NCBI RefSeq assembly: GCF_028021195.1
Contig: NZ_CP115668.1
Coordinates: forward strand, 992,001 to 1,056,000
DNA from: Cutibacterium equinum
Lineage (GTDB): Bacteria > Actinomycetota > Actinomycetes > Propionibacteriales > Propionibacteriaceae
Reading direction: 5' to 3'
Length of the DNA stretch: 64,000 bases
The translations under genes were made by a program, and so were the position numbers. Every line of letters begins with the position of its first letter. Position 1 is the stretch's first letter. The notes below the pieces were generated by a model. That model was not told the origin of the DNA and searched no databases. It worked only from the letters and a program-made list of their open reading frames with translations. This document shows positions 53,088 through 62,777 of this stretch, piece after piece.

Positions 53088-53336
53088 ATGGCAGACCCAG
53101 TTCCGAAGTGTCCGCTACGCCCAGGAGACCCCTGCAGCCTGTGCCAGCTCTATGTCACCGGGCCTCAGGATTGTGGGTTGGTCTACCTCGTCATGGGTGA
53201 CGACGCTCTGCGCGACGAGCTCGTGAAATCGCGGAAAACAGCGCGCGAGAAGGCCAGGAAGACGGCTCCTGCGCAACCGGTTGACACGACCAACGCTGAG
53301 TTGGGACCTGATCCTCGGCTTGAAGGGCTCGACTGA
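53088..53336 (+). CDS. Small Cys-containing protein of unknown function (DUF6767-like)
   Basis: An 82-residue protein starting 'MADPVPKCPLRPGDPCSLCQ' with a fourth Cys in 'TGPQDCGLVYLVMGDD'. The Cys spacing (C-x7-C-x2-C) suggests metal or iron-sulfur binding. The basic middle ('KSRKTAREKARKTA') may bind RNA. I recall this N-terminal pattern from an actinobacterial DUF (possibly DUF6767), with moderate certainty. It follows the Fe-S RNA methyltransferase by a single base and is surely co-transcribed. Confidence 0.7.
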   Translation: MADPVPKCPLRPGDPCSLCQLYVTGPQDCGLVYLVMGDDALRDELVKSRKTAREKARKTAPAQPVDTTNAELGPDPRLEGLD

Positions 53337-53451
53337 CCGCGACGTGACCCCTGGGCACAGGTATGACGTCGGTGCGTCCGCGGAGAGCCTGGAAGAGCCC
53401 TGGCAGTCACTGAAATTAGCCAACCCTTAGTTTGTAGCCGCCTCGCAACGC

Positions 53452-53473
53452 GATATCTTGACGTCAAGATATC
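53452..53473. promoter_or_regulatory. Perfect 22-bp palindrome, likely operator of acn
   Basis: GATATCTTGAC (53452-53462) is followed by its exact reverse complement (53463-53473), 68 bp before the acn start. A possible promoter (-35 TTGTAG 53432-53437, 16-bp spacer, -10 TATCTT 53454-53459) would be overlapped by it, which suggests repression. The CTTGACGTCAAG core resembles sites of MarR-family (UrtR/TamR-type) regulators reported at actinomycete aconitase promoters; that match is from memory. No regulator gene is adjacent. Confidence 0.75.
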
Positions 53474-53540
53474 TTGTTCCGCCACGATGTTGGGGTGGAC
53501 GCGAGATGATGAAATCTGCATCGACTAGTCAGGAGTCCCC

Positions 53541-56210
53541 ATGAGTGTCAACAGCTTCGACGCGAGGCGAACCCTCGACGTCGACGGCCAGTCCTACGAG
53601 ATCTACGACATCACCAAGGTTGATGGTTCCGACAACCTGCCATACAGCCTCAAGGTTCTGCTTGAGAACCTGTTGCGCACCGAGGATGGTGCCAACATCA
53701 CCGCTGAGCAGATCAGCGATCTGGGGCATTGGGATGCCGACGCGCAGCCGTCCAAGGAGATCCAGTTCACCCCGGCCCGCGTCATCATGCAGGACTTCAC
53801 CGGCGTGCCCTGCATCGTCGACCTGGCCACCATGCGAGAGGCTGTCGCCGACCTCGGAGGTGACCCCAGCAAGGTCAACCCGCTGTCTCCCGCCGAGATG
53901 GTCATCGACCACTCCGTCATCGTCGAGCGCTTCGGCACCCCGCAGGCCTTCGAGCAGAACAAGGACATCGAGTACCAGCGCAACCGCGAGCGCTACCAGT
54001 TCCTGCGTTGGGGGCAGACGGCCTTCGAGAACTTCCGCGTCGTCCCGCCAGGCACTGGCATCGTCCACCAGGTCAACATCGAGCACCTCGCCCGCGTGAC
54101 CTTCGTCCGTGACGAGGAGGGCAAGAAGATCGCCTACCCCGACACCTGCGTCGGCACCGACTCCCACACCACCATGGTCAACGGCCTGGGCGTCGTCGGC
54201 TGGGGCGTGGGCGGCATCGAGGCCGAGGCCGCCATGCTCGGCCAGCCTGTCTCCATGCTGGTTCCGCGCGTTGTCGGCTTCAAGCTCTCCGGCCAGCTTC
54301 CCGACGGCGTCACTGCCACCGACCTCGTCCTGACGATCACCCAGATGCTTCGTGAGCACAAGGTCGTCGGCAAGTTCGTCGAGTTCTACGGTCCCGGTGT
54401 GGCCGCCGTGCCGCTGGCCAACCGCGCCACCCTGGGCAACATGAGCCCCGAGTACGGGTCGACCATCGCCGTCTTCCCCATTGACGACGTCACCCTGGAC
54501 TACCTGCGCCTCACCGGCCGTGACGAGTCCCAGGTCAAGCTCGTCGAGGCTTACGCCAAGGCCCAGGGAATGTGGCACGACCCGGATCGCGAACCGCGGT
54601 ACTCCGAATACATGGAGCTCGACCTGTCCACGGTCAAGCCGTCCATCGCCGGCCCGAAGCGTCCTCAGGATCGCATCCTCGTCTCCGAGGCCAAGGACAC
54701 CTTCGAGAAGACCGTTGGTGACTACACCACCAACCCGGGTGCCGTCGTCCCCGTCACCCTGGCCGACGGACGCTCCTTCGAGCTGCGCAACGGTGCCGTG
54801 ACGGTTGCCGCCATCACCTCGTGCACCAACACGTCGAACCCGAGCGTCATGATCGCCGCCGGTCTGGTGGCCAAGAAGGCCCACGAGCTGGGTCTGTCTC
54901 CCAAGCCCTGGGTCAAGACCTCGTTGGCTCCGGGCTCCCAGGTCGTCACCGACTACTTTGAGCGCGCCGGACTCTCCGAGCACCTCGCAGCCATGGGCTT
55001 CGACCTGGTTGGCTACGGCTGCACCACGTGTATCGGCAACACCGGTCCGCTCATCCCCGAGGTCTCGGCCGCCATCAACGACAATGATCTGGCCGTCACG
55101 GCCGTCCTGTCTGGTAACCGAAACTTCGAGGGTCGTATCAGCCCCGACGTCAAGATGAACTACCTGGCCAGCCCGCCGCTGGTTGTGGTCTACTCGATCG
55201 CCGGCACCATGGACATCGACCTCGACAACGACGTCCTGGCCACCACCCCGGACGGCCGCGAGGTGCGTCTGGCCGATCTGTGGCCATCCACCCAGGAGAT
55301 CGAGGAGATCGTCGGATCGTCCATCTCCGCCCAGATGTACTCGCAGCGCTACGCCGACGTCTTCGACGGTGGCCCGCGGTGGAAGGAGCTGGAGACCCCC
55401 GAGGGCGAGACCTTCGCATGGGACCCCACATCCACCTACGTCCGCAAGTTGCCGATCTTCGACGGTATGAAGGCTGAGCCCGACCCAGTCGGTGACATCA
55501 CCGGCGCTCGCGTCTTGCTCAAGCTCGGCGATTCGGTCACCACGGACCACATCTCACCGGCCGGCAACATCAAGACCGACTCCCCGGCGGGCCAGTGGCT
55601 GGCTGGCAACGGCGTCGAGCGTCGAGACTTCAACTCCTACGGCTCCCGCCGTGGCAACCACGAGGTCATGATGCGTGGCACCTTCGCCAACATCCGCCTG
55701 CGCAATCAGCTTGCCCCGGGCACCGAGGGGGGCTTCACCCGGGACTTCACCAAGGCTGATGGACCGGTCACCACGGTCTATGACGCCTCGGTGAGCTACC
55801 GCGAGCAGGGCATCCCGTTGGTCGTCCTGGGTGGCAAGGAGTACGGCTCCGGGTCTTCTCGTGACTGGGCCGCCAAGGGCACCCAGCTGCTGGGCGTCAA
55901 GGCCGTCATCACCGAGAGCTACGAGCGCATCCACCGCTCCAACCTCATCGGCATGGGTGTCCTGCCGCTGCAGTTCCCGGAGGGGCAGTCTGCTGATTCC
56001 CTCGGTCTGACCGGTGAGGAGACCTTCGAGATCACCGGCGTCGACAAGATCAACGAGACGATCCCGGAGACGGTCCACGTCAAGGCCGTCAACGGTGACA
56101 AGGTCGTCGAGTTTGACGCCGTCGTGCGCATCGACACCCCAGGGGAGCGTTCCTACTACCTCAATGGGGGCATCCTGCAGTATGTGCTGAGGAACATGGC
56201 TCGTCACTGA
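53541..56210 (+). CDS. acnA: Aconitate hydratase AcnA
   Basis: An 889-residue iron-sulfur enzyme of the TCA and methylcitrate cycles, isomerising citrate to isocitrate. Cluster cysteines appear in '[13 protein letters not shown]' and '[17 protein letters not shown]'. '[20 protein letters not shown]', '[20 protein letters not shown]' and '[20 protein letters not shown]' are the substrate-site motifs; '[20 protein letters not shown]' belongs to the swivel domain. Full length for AcnA. Start ATG 53541 after AGGAGTCCCC. Single gene with its own palindromic operator and terminator. Confidence 0.96.
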   Translation: MSVNSFDARRTLDVDGQSYEIYDITKVDGSDNLPYSLKVLLENLLRTEDGANITAEQISDLGHWDADAQPSKEIQFTPARVIMQDFTGVPCIVDLATMREAVADLGGDPSKVNPLSPAEMVIDHSVIVERFGTPQAFEQNKDIEYQRNRERYQFLRWGQTAFENFRVVPPGTGIVHQVNIEHLARVTFVRDEEGKKIAYPDTCVGTDSHTTMVNGLGVVGWGVGGIEAEAAMLGQPVSMLVPRVVGFKLSGQLPDGVTATDLVLTITQMLREHKVVGKFVEFYGPGVAAVPLANRATLGNMSPEYGSTIAVFPIDDVTLDYLRLTGRDESQVKLVEAYAKAQGMWHDPDREPRYSEYMELDLSTVKPSIAGPKRPQDRILVSEAKDTFEKTVGDYTTNPGAVVPVTLADGRSFELRNGAVTVAAITSCTNTSNPSVMIAAGLVAKKAHELGLSPKPWVKTSLAPGSQVVTDYFERAGLSEHLAAMGFDLVGYGCTTCIGNTGPLIPEVSAAINDNDLAVTAVLSGNRNFEGRISPDVKMNYLASPPLVVVYSIAGTMDIDLDNDVLATTPDGREVRLADLWPSTQEIEEIVGSSISAQMYSQRYADVFDGGPRWKELETPEGETFAWDPTSTYVRKLPIFDGMKAEPDPVGDITGARVLLKLGDSVTTDHISPAGNIKTDSPAGQWLAGNGVERRDFNSYGSRRGNHEVMMRGTFANIRLRNQLAPGTEGGFTRDFTKADGPVTTVYDASVSYREQGIPLVVLGGKEYGSGSSRDWAAKGTQLLGVKAVITESYERIHRSNLIGMGVLPLQFPEGQSADSLGLTGEETFEITGVDKINETIPETVHVKAVNGDKVVEFDAVVRIDTPGERSYYLNGGILQYVLRNMARH

Positions 56211-56220
56211 CGTATGCCTT

Positions 56221-56262
56221 CCGTCGGGGGCGGTGACCACGCGGGGTTGCCGCCCCCGACGG
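56221..56262 (+). terminator. Terminator hairpin after acnA
   Basis: CCGTCGGGGGCGG (56221-56233) / CCGCCCCCGACGG (56250-56262), 13-bp perfect stem, 16-nt loop, ten bases after the acn stop. The next ~200 bp to dxs show no gene. Confidence 0.8.
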
Positions 56263-56465
56263 TCGTCTCGTGGGACAGGACACCAGGGGGCGTGACGACG
56301 ACAACGGGTCGGCCCGGCGCCCCCTCGCCATGCCGATGGTTCGTGCACCCCTGGCCCTGCTCGGGGCCATGAACTTGCGCAGTCGAAGGCCAGAAGGTGT
56401 GCGTGAGGCGAAACGAAGTGGAAAGTGGGTTCGGCGTCATGCTGACAGGTTCTAAGATGTCACCT

Positions 56466-58334
56466 ATGGCTCTTCTCGACGACATCGGCTGCCCCGACGA
56501 CGTGAGGAAACTCACCATCGAACAGGCCGAAGACCTCGCCGACGAGATTCGTACCTTTCTCATCAAGAATGTTTCGCGGACTGGCGGCCATCTGGGGCCC
56601 AATCTTGGTGTGGTCGAACTGACGATTGCCCTCCACCGGGTCTTCGACTCACCCTACGACCCCATCATCTTTGACACCGGTCATCAGAGCTACGTTCACA
56701 AGATCCTCACCGGACGCGCTGCGGGCTTCGACAAGCTGCGTCAGCGCGGTGGATTGTCCGGGTACCCGAGCCGGGCCGAGTCGGCCCACGACTGGGTCGA
56801 GAACTCCCACGCCTCCGCATCGTTGTCCTGGGCCGAGGGCATGGCCAAGGGATTCCTCTCCCGTGGTGAGGACCGCACCGTCGTCGCCGTCATTGGTGAC
56901 GGGGCTCTCACCGGCGGTATGGCCTGGGAAGCCCTCGACTCGATTGCCGATCAACAGGACCTGCGACTGGTCATCGTCGTCAACGACAATGGCCGCTCCT
57001 ACACCCCGACGGTGGGAGGGCTGGCCAACCAGCTCGCCATCATTCGCACCGATCCTCACTACGAGGAAGCCCTCGATCGTATGAGGCGACACGTCACCGA
57101 CAAGCCGCTGGGCAAGCAGGTCTTCGGTCTCATGCACGCCGCGAAGGCCGGCGTCAAGGACGCTCTCATCGGCAATGGAATCTTCTCGGATCTGGGAATC
57201 AAGTATCTCGGTCCGGTTGACGGCCATGACGTCTCGTCGGTCGAGCGAGCCCTCGAACTGGCCAAACGCTATGAGCATCCCGTCATCGTCCACGTCATGA
57301 CGACCAAGGGCAAGGGATTTGCTGCGGCCGAGGCCAACGAGGAGGACCACTTCCACGCCGTCGGTCAGATCGACCCCAAGACTGGCGAATCCCTCAAGGT
57401 CTCCGGTGGCGCCTCCTGGACCCAGGCTTTTGCCGGGGCGATGGTCGAGCTGGGGGAGAGGCGTCCCGACGTCGTGGGGGTGACTGCTGCCATGCTTCAC
57501 CCGGTCGGATTGGCCCCGTTTGCCGCCCGCCACCCGGAACGGGTCGTCGACGTCGGCATTGCCGAGCAGCATGCGGTCGCCGCAGCAGCGGGTTTGGCTG
57601 CTGCCGGTATTCATCCCATCGTCGCCTTGTATTCGACCTTCCTCAACCGGGCCTTCGACCAGCTCCTCATGGACGCTGGTCTGCATCATGCTGGCGTGAC
57701 GATCGTGCTGGACCGTGCTGGAGTCACCGGAACCGACGGTGCCTCTCACAACGGCATGTGGGACATGGCGATCTGTGGAATCGTGCCTGGTCTCATGCTC
57801 TCGGCACCTCGTGACCGTCAGCATCTGATCTCGGCGCTCAATGAGGCCGTCGACATTGACGATCGCCCCACCGTCATCCGGTACTCGAAGGACCTCATGC
57901 CTGACGACATCCCGGTGGTGTCGTGTCACGATGGTCTGGACGTCCTGCGCGACGGACCCGAGGACGGCATCCTCCTGGTCGCCCATGGCCAGTTGTGCAC
58001 TGATGCCGTGCAGGCGGCAGACAGCCTCGACATCCCGGTGCGCGTCGTGAGCCCCCGCTGGTCCTTGCCGGTGTGTGCGGGCCTGCTCGAGGAGGCCTCG
58101 AAGGCTCGCGCCATCGTCAGCGTGGAGGACGGTCTCGTGGTTTCCGGGCTCGGATCCCATCTCGCTGACGCCTTGTCACAGCGTGGGGTCTGGCCCGCGA
58201 TGCGCAACCTCGGTATCCCACAGCGCTACCTTGACCACGATTCGCGATCGAGCATCATGGCTGAGCTGGGCCTCACCGCCGAAGGGATCGCCGAGGCCGT
58301 CACTCAGATGGCCTCGCACCTCGACGCCCACTGA
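56466..58334 (+). CDS. dxs: 1-deoxy-D-xylulose-5-phosphate synthase
   Basis: A 622-residue thiamine-diphosphate enzyme condensing pyruvate and glyceraldehyde 3-phosphate in the first step of the MEP isoprenoid pathway. Visible are 'NLGVVELTIALHRVFDSP', 'DTGHQSYVHKILTGR', the ThDP/Mg motif 'GDGALTGGMAWEAL' to 'VVNDNGRSYTPTVGGL', and the catalytic Glu in 'DVGIAEQHAVAAAAGLAAAG'. 'DRAGVTGTDGASHNGMWDMA' is conserved. Products also feed MiaA with DMAPP. Start ATG 56466 ('MALLDDIGCP') fits the family; ATG 56457 is an alternative. Confidence 0.95.
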   Translation: MALLDDIGCPDDVRKLTIEQAEDLADEIRTFLIKNVSRTGGHLGPNLGVVELTIALHRVFDSPYDPIIFDTGHQSYVHKILTGRAAGFDKLRQRGGLSGYPSRAESAHDWVENSHASASLSWAEGMAKGFLSRGEDRTVVAVIGDGALTGGMAWEALDSIADQQDLRLVIVVNDNGRSYTPTVGGLANQLAIIRTDPHYEEALDRMRRHVTDKPLGKQVFGLMHAAKAGVKDALIGNGIFSDLGIKYLGPVDGHDVSSVERALELAKRYEHPVIVHVMTTKGKGFAAAEANEEDHFHAVGQIDPKTGESLKVSGGASWTQAFAGAMVELGERRPDVVGVTAAMLHPVGLAPFAARHPERVVDVGIAEQHAVAAAAGLAAAGIHPIVALYSTFLNRAFDQLLMDAGLHHAGVTIVLDRAGVTGTDGASHNGMWDMAICGIVPGLMLSAPRDRQHLISALNEAVDIDDRPTVIRYSKDLMPDDIPVVSCHDGLDVLRDGPEDGILLVAHGQLCTDAVQAADSLDIPVRVVSPRWSLPVCAGLLEEASKARAIVSVEDGLVVSGLGSHLADALSQRGVWPAMRNLGIPQRYLDHDSRSSIMAELGLTAEGIAEAVTQMASHLDAH

Positions 58335-58365
58335 GCTGGCCTGCTCGCCGCGCCCGCGATCTCGA

Positions 58366-59604
58366 TCACAGTTCGGCCATGACCTGGCTGAGCAGACCTG
58401 CGAGGATCCCTCGCTGCCACGGGCGGGCGCCCACATCTGTGAGGAAAGCATCAACCCCCGCGACGGAGAGGTCGTGGGGTGGCTGCCATGCGAAGTGCCG
58501 CAGCCATGTCGGGGTGCACAGGTTTTCGGGTGGGAGGTCATGATCGGCAGCCGCCTCGTTGACGGCAGGTCTGAGAGCCTCCCAGCGGGCAGCCTCGTCC
58601 GGATGGTGGTGTTTCCAGGACCGGGGGTGGGGAATGGCTGAGGAATGCTCGCGAGGTGGCGGGTACTTCTTCGGCGGCACGCCACGGGCGTGATTGATGG
58701 CGTCAATCCAGGTCTGGCGATATTTCTTGGCCTGGCCGCGATGGAATCCCCTGATGGACAAGATTGTCTCGGCGTCGACGTCAACGGTGCGGTGGCAATG
58801 TTTGGCCGCCGCGACGAGGACCTCGTCACGCAACAACCTGCCTGGAGCAACGTCGAGGTCGTGGGCGAGGTTTTCGCGCGCCAGCCACAGGTCTTGTACC
58901 AGCTGCAGGCCAGCTCGACTGTCAATGTCACCGATGTGGCTCGTCTTGCGCCAGCGGGATGGGTCGATTCCCGGTGCTTCGCTGGGCAAGCCGGCGCCCA
59001 CCTCGACGAGGTGGACGAACTCCTGACGGGCCCACTCGGCCTTTCCGGCCTCGTGGAGGTCAGCGATGACCTTGACGCGCACCTCATTGAGCAGCTCGAC
59101 GTCCAGGGCGGCGTAGACCAGCCAGTCATGAGGGAGAGGACGTTGAGACCAGTCCGAGGCGGAATGCTCCTTGAGCAGGGTCACCCCGCAATAGTGCTCA
59201 ATCATCGCTCCCAGACCGACACGCGGGAGGTTGAGAAGACGCCCAGCCAATTCGGTGTCGAACAGGTCGCCGGGGCGCAGACCGTCCATCGCCAGGCACG
59301 GCATGTCCTGGGTTGCGGCGTGGAGGATCCACTGTGTGCCGGCGAGGGCTTCGGCCAGGGGTTTCAAACCGTCCGTCTCGCCCAGAGCGATGGGATCGAC
59401 GAGGTGAGTGCCAGATCCTTCACGGCGCAACTGGATGAGGTAGGCGCGCGGGCTGTAACGGAAACCGTGGGCCCGCTCGGTGTCGATCGCGACGGGGCCG
59501 TGGCCGTTGCGAAGTGCCTCACATGTGTGGCGAAGAGCCTCAGGAGACGTGACGAGTGGCGGCACTCCTTCCCGAGGCTCTGCGAGGACGGGGAAATCGC
59601 TCAC
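58366..59604 (-). CDS. rnd: Ribonuclease D-like 3'-5' exonuclease with HRDC domain
   Basis: A 412-residue DEDDy exonuclease. Exo I is 'VAIDTERAHGFRYSPRAYLI' (Asp-Glu), Exo II 'ILHAATQDMPCLAM' (Asp), Exo III 'WLVYAALDVELLNEV' (Tyr and Asp). One HRDC domain follows ('VAPGRLLRDEVLVAAAKHC'), then a C-terminal helical region. RNase D trims tRNA 3' ends. Its ATG overlaps the DUF3000 stop (shared bases 59601-59604), so the two are coupled, as in Rv2680-Rv2681. Convergent with dxs. Confidence 0.92.
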   Translation of the reverse strand: MSDFPVLAEPREGVPPLVTSPEALRHTCEALRNGHGPVAIDTERAHGFRYSPRAYLIQLRREGSGTHLVDPIALGETDGLKPLAEALAGTQWILHAATQDMPCLAMDGLRPGDLFDTELAGRLLNLPRVGLGAMIEHYCGVTLLKEHSASDWSQRPLPHDWLVYAALDVELLNEVRVKVIADLHEAGKAEWARQEFVHLVEVGAGLPSEAPGIDPSRWRKTSHIGDIDSRAGLQLVQDLWLARENLAHDLDVAPGRLLRDEVLVAAAKHCHRTVDVDAETILSIRGFHRGQAKKYRQTWIDAINHARGVPPKKYPPPREHSSAIPHPRSWKHHHPDEAARWEALRPAVNEAAADHDLPPENLCTPTWLRHFAWQPPHDLSVAGVDAFLTDVGARPWQRGILAGLLSQVMAEL

Positions 59605-60182
59605 GCGAGCTTGGCCCGGCGTGGTGCGATTGCGGTGATCTCGTCAGGCATCGGGGAGATCCCACACGAGAGCAGACAGAGGTCACTCCACGATTCCAGG
59701 TGTGAACTGACGTCCTCGGAGGTTGAGAAGGTCGGTGTCCACGAGGCACGTACCTCGATGTGATTCGATTCCGGGTCGGTACTGAGCTGCCCGAATGGCC
59801 GACTGACCACAGAGGTGACGGTGCCAGCCTCGGCGTGATAAATCGCGTGGTGGGTGTTGAGGGAATCGGTCAACCAGGACCATGCGACGTTGCCGACCAG
59901 CGGGTCAGAAGCCATCGACGGATCGACCTCGGCTCGGATCATGGCGACGAATCGGCTCGTTCCCTGCCATGCCTCGGAACCCGAGGGATTGTGGAGCAGG
60001 ATGAGACGTCCGTTTCCGAGTTCATCGCCCTCGATGACGACGGATCCTTCAATCGCCACCGAGAACGGCGAGATGCGGGTCGGGGCGGGTATCTCGCGAA
60101 CCTCGAGCTTGCTTGACCAGGAATACTCGAGGATTCGGGAACGCACGTCCTCGAAATTCACCGGATAGATCTGCCGAATCAC
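59601..60182 (-). CDS. DUF3000 family protein
   Basis: A 193-residue actinobacterial protein. 'ISPFSVAIEGSVVI', 'GRLILLHNPSGSEAWQGTSR', 'DPLVGNVAWSWLTDSL' and 'NHIEVRASWTPTF' are the conserved stretches. Function unknown; it is always just upstream of the RNase D gene, so a role with that enzyme is possible. The N-terminal 10 residues before the family start are uncertain. Divergent from msrB? No: msrB is also on the minus strand, 112 bp upstream, so they may share transcription. Confidence 0.85.
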   Translation of the reverse strand: MIRQIYPVNFEDVRSRILEYSWSSKLEVREIPAPTRISPFSVAIEGSVVIEGDELGNGRLILLHNPSGSEAWQGTSRFVAMIRAEVDPSMASDPLVGNVAWSWLTDSLNTHHAIYHAEAGTVTSVVSRPFGQLSTDPESNHIEVRASWTPTFSTSEDVSSHLESWSDLCLLSCGISPMPDEITAIAPRRAKLA

Positions 60183-60293
60183 CCCTTCAGGCTATGGGGG
60201 TTGGCGTGCGCGCTGCTTCCCCGACGCGCCGCAGAGGACGGATATGTGCGCTCCGTCGGGTTGAGGTCGAGGGTTCTCGTCGCGAGGAGGAGG

Positions 60294-60740
60294 TCACGTG
60301 TCGGTTCTTGCCGGCTCCAGATCAAGGCAGATCGAATTGATGCAGTACCTCAAATCGGTCGGGGTGTCGAAACCCTCACCGGCGAAAACGTGTCCGAGGT
60401 GGGAGTCGCATCGGGCGCACCTGACCTCGGTGCGAGGGCGTCCGGGAATGGACTCATCGGTGAGGTAGACAACCCGGTCCTCGGCCAGGGGAGCAAAGAA
60501 GGAGGGCCACCCACAACCGGAATGGAATTTCTGGGTGGAGCGAAACAGCTCGGCCCCGCAGGCGCGACAGCGGTACACGCCCTCAGCGGTGGTGTCGGTG
60601 TATTCCCCCACGAAGGGAGCCTCGGTTCCGGCCTCTCGCAGGACGTGGTATTCCTCATCGCTGAGACGCTGACGCCACTGATCGGGGGTCAGCACGAGGC
60701 GCGGTTGCAGGTCTGGTGACGTGGTGTGCTCGTCGGTCAT
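60294..60740 (-). CDS. msrB: Peptide methionine-(R)-S-oxide reductase MsrB
   Basis: A 148-residue repair enzyme reducing R-methionine sulfoxide in proteins. Two zinc CxxC pairs ('YRCRACGAELF', 'VRCARCDSHLGHVF'), 'FHSGCGWPSFF' with the recycling Cys, and the catalytic Cys in 'RYCINSICLDL' are all present. Start ATG 60740 has GGAGGAG upstream; a longer in-frame ATG at 60833 adds 31 unrelated residues. No msrA is adjacent. Confidence 0.94.
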   Translation of the reverse strand: MTDEHTTSPDLQPRLVLTPDQWRQRLSDEEYHVLREAGTEAPFVGEYTDTTAEGVYRCRACGAELFRSTQKFHSGCGWPSFFAPLAEDRVVYLTDESIPGRPRTEVRCARCDSHLGHVFAGEGFDTPTDLRYCINSICLDLEPARTDT

Positions 60741-60868
60741 GATCTCCTCCAGCCCGGCGTATCTCGCCGGTTCCGTGTTGAGTGAAACAGTCATGCGGTT
60801 GTTGTCATTCCCGCATCGAGTCCGCTGGGTCACGGCAAGATGGAGGAGCGAAAATCGAGGAAGGACGA

Positions 60869-61732
60869 ATGTTCATGGCCAAGGACTCCCCTCAGCTGTC
60901 GGATGTGCTGCGCTGTCCACAGCCCCCGGTCGACATCACCACGATCGACACCGGCGCAACCCCGCAGGCGCCAGGGGACAAGGAGAAGACCCTCAAGGAG
61001 TTCGAGCCGATGGCCGAGGAACTCTCACAGTTGCAGGAGACGCTTTTTGCTCGCGGTCGCAGCAACCCGGAAGCGGCCCGCCGCATACTCGTCATCCTCC
61101 AAGGTCTCGACACTGCTGGTAAGGGTGGGGTGGTCCGCCACGTCTTCGGGCTCGTTGATCCCCAGGGCATTCACCACCACAGCTTCAAGGCTCCCACCGA
61201 CGAGGAGCTCAAGCACGATTTCCTGTGGCGAGTGCGGAAGGCGTTGCCCGAACCGGGGATGATAGGTGTCTTTGACCGTTCCCACTACGAGGACGTCCTC
61301 GTCGCCAGGGTCGACAACCTCGTCGAGGAAGATGTGTGGAAGGAGCGTTACGACCTCATTAATGAGTTTGAGCTCGGCCTGGCTGCCGACGGCTACAAGA
61401 TCATCAAATGCTTCCTGCACATTTCTTCCGACACCCAGAAGGAGAGGCTGCAGGCTCGTCTGGACAACCCCGCCAAATATTGGAAGTACGACCCGTCGGA
61501 CCTCGACGCTCGCTCGAAGTGGCCTGACTACACGGATGCCTACAACGACGTGCTCAACAAGTGCAATCCTGACGTGGCTCCCTGGTACATCATCCCGTCG
61601 GATCACAAGTGGTATCGCAACTGGGCGGTGGGACGCATCCTGCTGGAGACGATGCGTTCGATGAAGCTGACATGGCCTGCCCCTGATGTCGACGTCGAGA
61701 AAGAGAAGGAACGCCTCAACAACGCGTCATGA
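60869..61732 (+). CDS. ppk2: Polyphosphate kinase 2 family protein
   Basis: A 287-residue PPK2. Walker A is 'ILQGLDTAGKGGVVRHVFG', the lid and Walker B parts are 'VFDRSHYEDVLVARV' and 'FLHISSDTQKERLQARLDNP', and 'KYWKYDPSDLDARSKWPDYT' is the family core. It moves phosphate between polyphosphate and nucleotides; propionibacteria store polyphosphate. One-domain, class not certain (likely class I or III). Start ATG 60869 after GAGGAAGG; ATG 60875 is possible. Divergent from msrB. Confidence 0.93.
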   Translation: MFMAKDSPQLSDVLRCPQPPVDITTIDTGATPQAPGDKEKTLKEFEPMAEELSQLQETLFARGRSNPEAARRILVILQGLDTAGKGGVVRHVFGLVDPQGIHHHSFKAPTDEELKHDFLWRVRKALPEPGMIGVFDRSHYEDVLVARVDNLVEEDVWKERYDLINEFELGLAADGYKIIKCFLHISSDTQKERLQARLDNPAKYWKYDPSDLDARSKWPDYTDAYNDVLNKCNPDVAPWYIIPSDHKWYRNWAVGRILLETMRSMKLTWPAPDVDVEKEKERLNNAS

Positions 61733-61735
61733 ACG

Positions 61736-61762
61736 TGAGTGGCCCCGTGCGCGGGCCACTCA
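61736..61762. terminator. Bidirectional terminator between ppk2 and the CbiX-like gene
   Basis: TGAGTGGCCC (61736-61745) / GGGCCACTCA (61753-61762): 10-bp perfect stem with a 7-nt loop, between convergent genes. Confidence 0.75.
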
Positions 61763-61778
61763 TCGGTCGAGGCGGTAT

Positions 61779-62537
61779 TTACTGGGAGCCGACCTCGTCG
61801 TCGGTCGGCCCGGAGACCAAACCCATGGCGGCCGAACAGTATCGCTCAAAGGCGAGGGCTGCCAGGACCGGATCGTCTCCCAAGGGCGCGGAGACAACCT
61901 CTGCACCAGCGTGAAGGGCCTTGTGAGTGTGGGCGCGGAAGGTTTCGTCGTCGCAGATCCACAGGCTTCCCACCGCAATGTGACGGCGACCCTCCCGACG
62001 CAGGTGAGCGACGACCTCCTCGATGTCGGTGGCGCCTCCACTGTTGGTGGCGATGTGAACCGGAAGATGGTGGTGCTGGGACCACAGGCGCGTCAGTTTG
62101 GACAGCATGGCCGCACCTCGCGGATCACCGCTGTCGGGGGCCGAGAGGATGAGGGCATCCAACTCCTGGGCGTGCACGCGGTGGGCCGCCAGCCGCAGAC
62201 GCGCATCGACGAGGTTGAGCAGGGCCGGAGTCGGGCCGGTGGGACGGGCCACGTGGACGGTCAGGTCGGGATGATTCTGGCGGATGTCCTCGGTATGGCG
62301 GGCCAGTCGTGGCGGGCTGGAATGAAGGTGGGTGGCATTGATGGGGACCAGGACCAACTCACTCCACGACGGCTTGATGCGGGGAGCCTTGAGAGGGCCT
62401 TTCTGAGGGACGAAACTGACCGTCGACTCGATGTGCGGGTGGAGGTGAGACATTCGCTGTCGCAACCTCTGGCCAATGAGAGTCGCGGAGGCTTCGGGCA
62501 TCGCTGGCAGGACGAGGTCGAGTACGGGCGCAGCCAT
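61779..62537 (-). CDS. CbiX/SirB-like (sirohydrochlorin chelatase family) protein, divergent
   Basis: A 252-residue protein with two CbiX-like halves. Half 1: 'ELVLVPINATHLHSSPPRLA' and 'VHVARPTGPTPALLNLVDAR' in the place of the metal-site and PLGxxP motifs. Half 2: 'LDALILSAPDSGDPRGAAML', 'HLRREGRRHIAVGSLWICDD' and 'AGAEVVSAPLGDDPVLAALA'. The usual N-terminal HGSR metal-binding motif is replaced by 'PAMPEASAT', so chelatase activity is doubtful. Siroheme or B12 synthesis is the family role. Start ATG 62537 has AAGGGA upstream. The 62538-62743 gap shows only CCTTATCG / CGATAAGG (62589, 62658) and no gene. Confidence 0.7.
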   Translation of the reverse strand: MAAPVLDLVLPAMPEASATLIGQRLRQRMSHLHPHIESTVSFVPQKGPLKAPRIKPSWSELVLVPINATHLHSSPPRLARHTEDIRQNHPDLTVHVARPTGPTPALLNLVDARLRLAAHRVHAQELDALILSAPDSGDPRGAAMLSKLTRLWSQHHHLPVHIATNSGGATDIEEVVAHLRREGRRHIAVGSLWICDDETFRAHTHKALHAGAEVVSAPLGDDPVLAALAFERYCSAAMGLVSGPTDDEVGSQ

Positions 62538-62743
62538 GTGAGCACTCCCTTCCCCCACTCGTCAGGACGATCCAACACGTTGCGTTCACCTTATCGAAGG
62601 AGATCCGTCGAACTGGCGAAAATGTCTGTGTGAACCCCTCACCCATTCATTCGTTCACGATAAGGGTCGTCTGAGCGGTAACTGTGAGCGTTACGGTTTC
62701 ACCGGGACTCATTTCCGCGGAAAAGGAGAACGGTCGGTGTGGC

Positions 62744-62776
62744 AAAAGGCCGACCGACTTTCGTCGGCCGACCTTT
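62744..62776 (-). terminator. Intrinsic terminator of the Gly-Cys-Val tRNA operon
   Basis: On the minus strand a 14-bp stem with two G-U pairs and a GAAA tetraloop (arms 62763-62776 and 62745-62758) ends in a TTTT run. It begins two bases after the tRNA-Val CCA end. Confidence 0.9.
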
Positions 62777-62777
62777 G

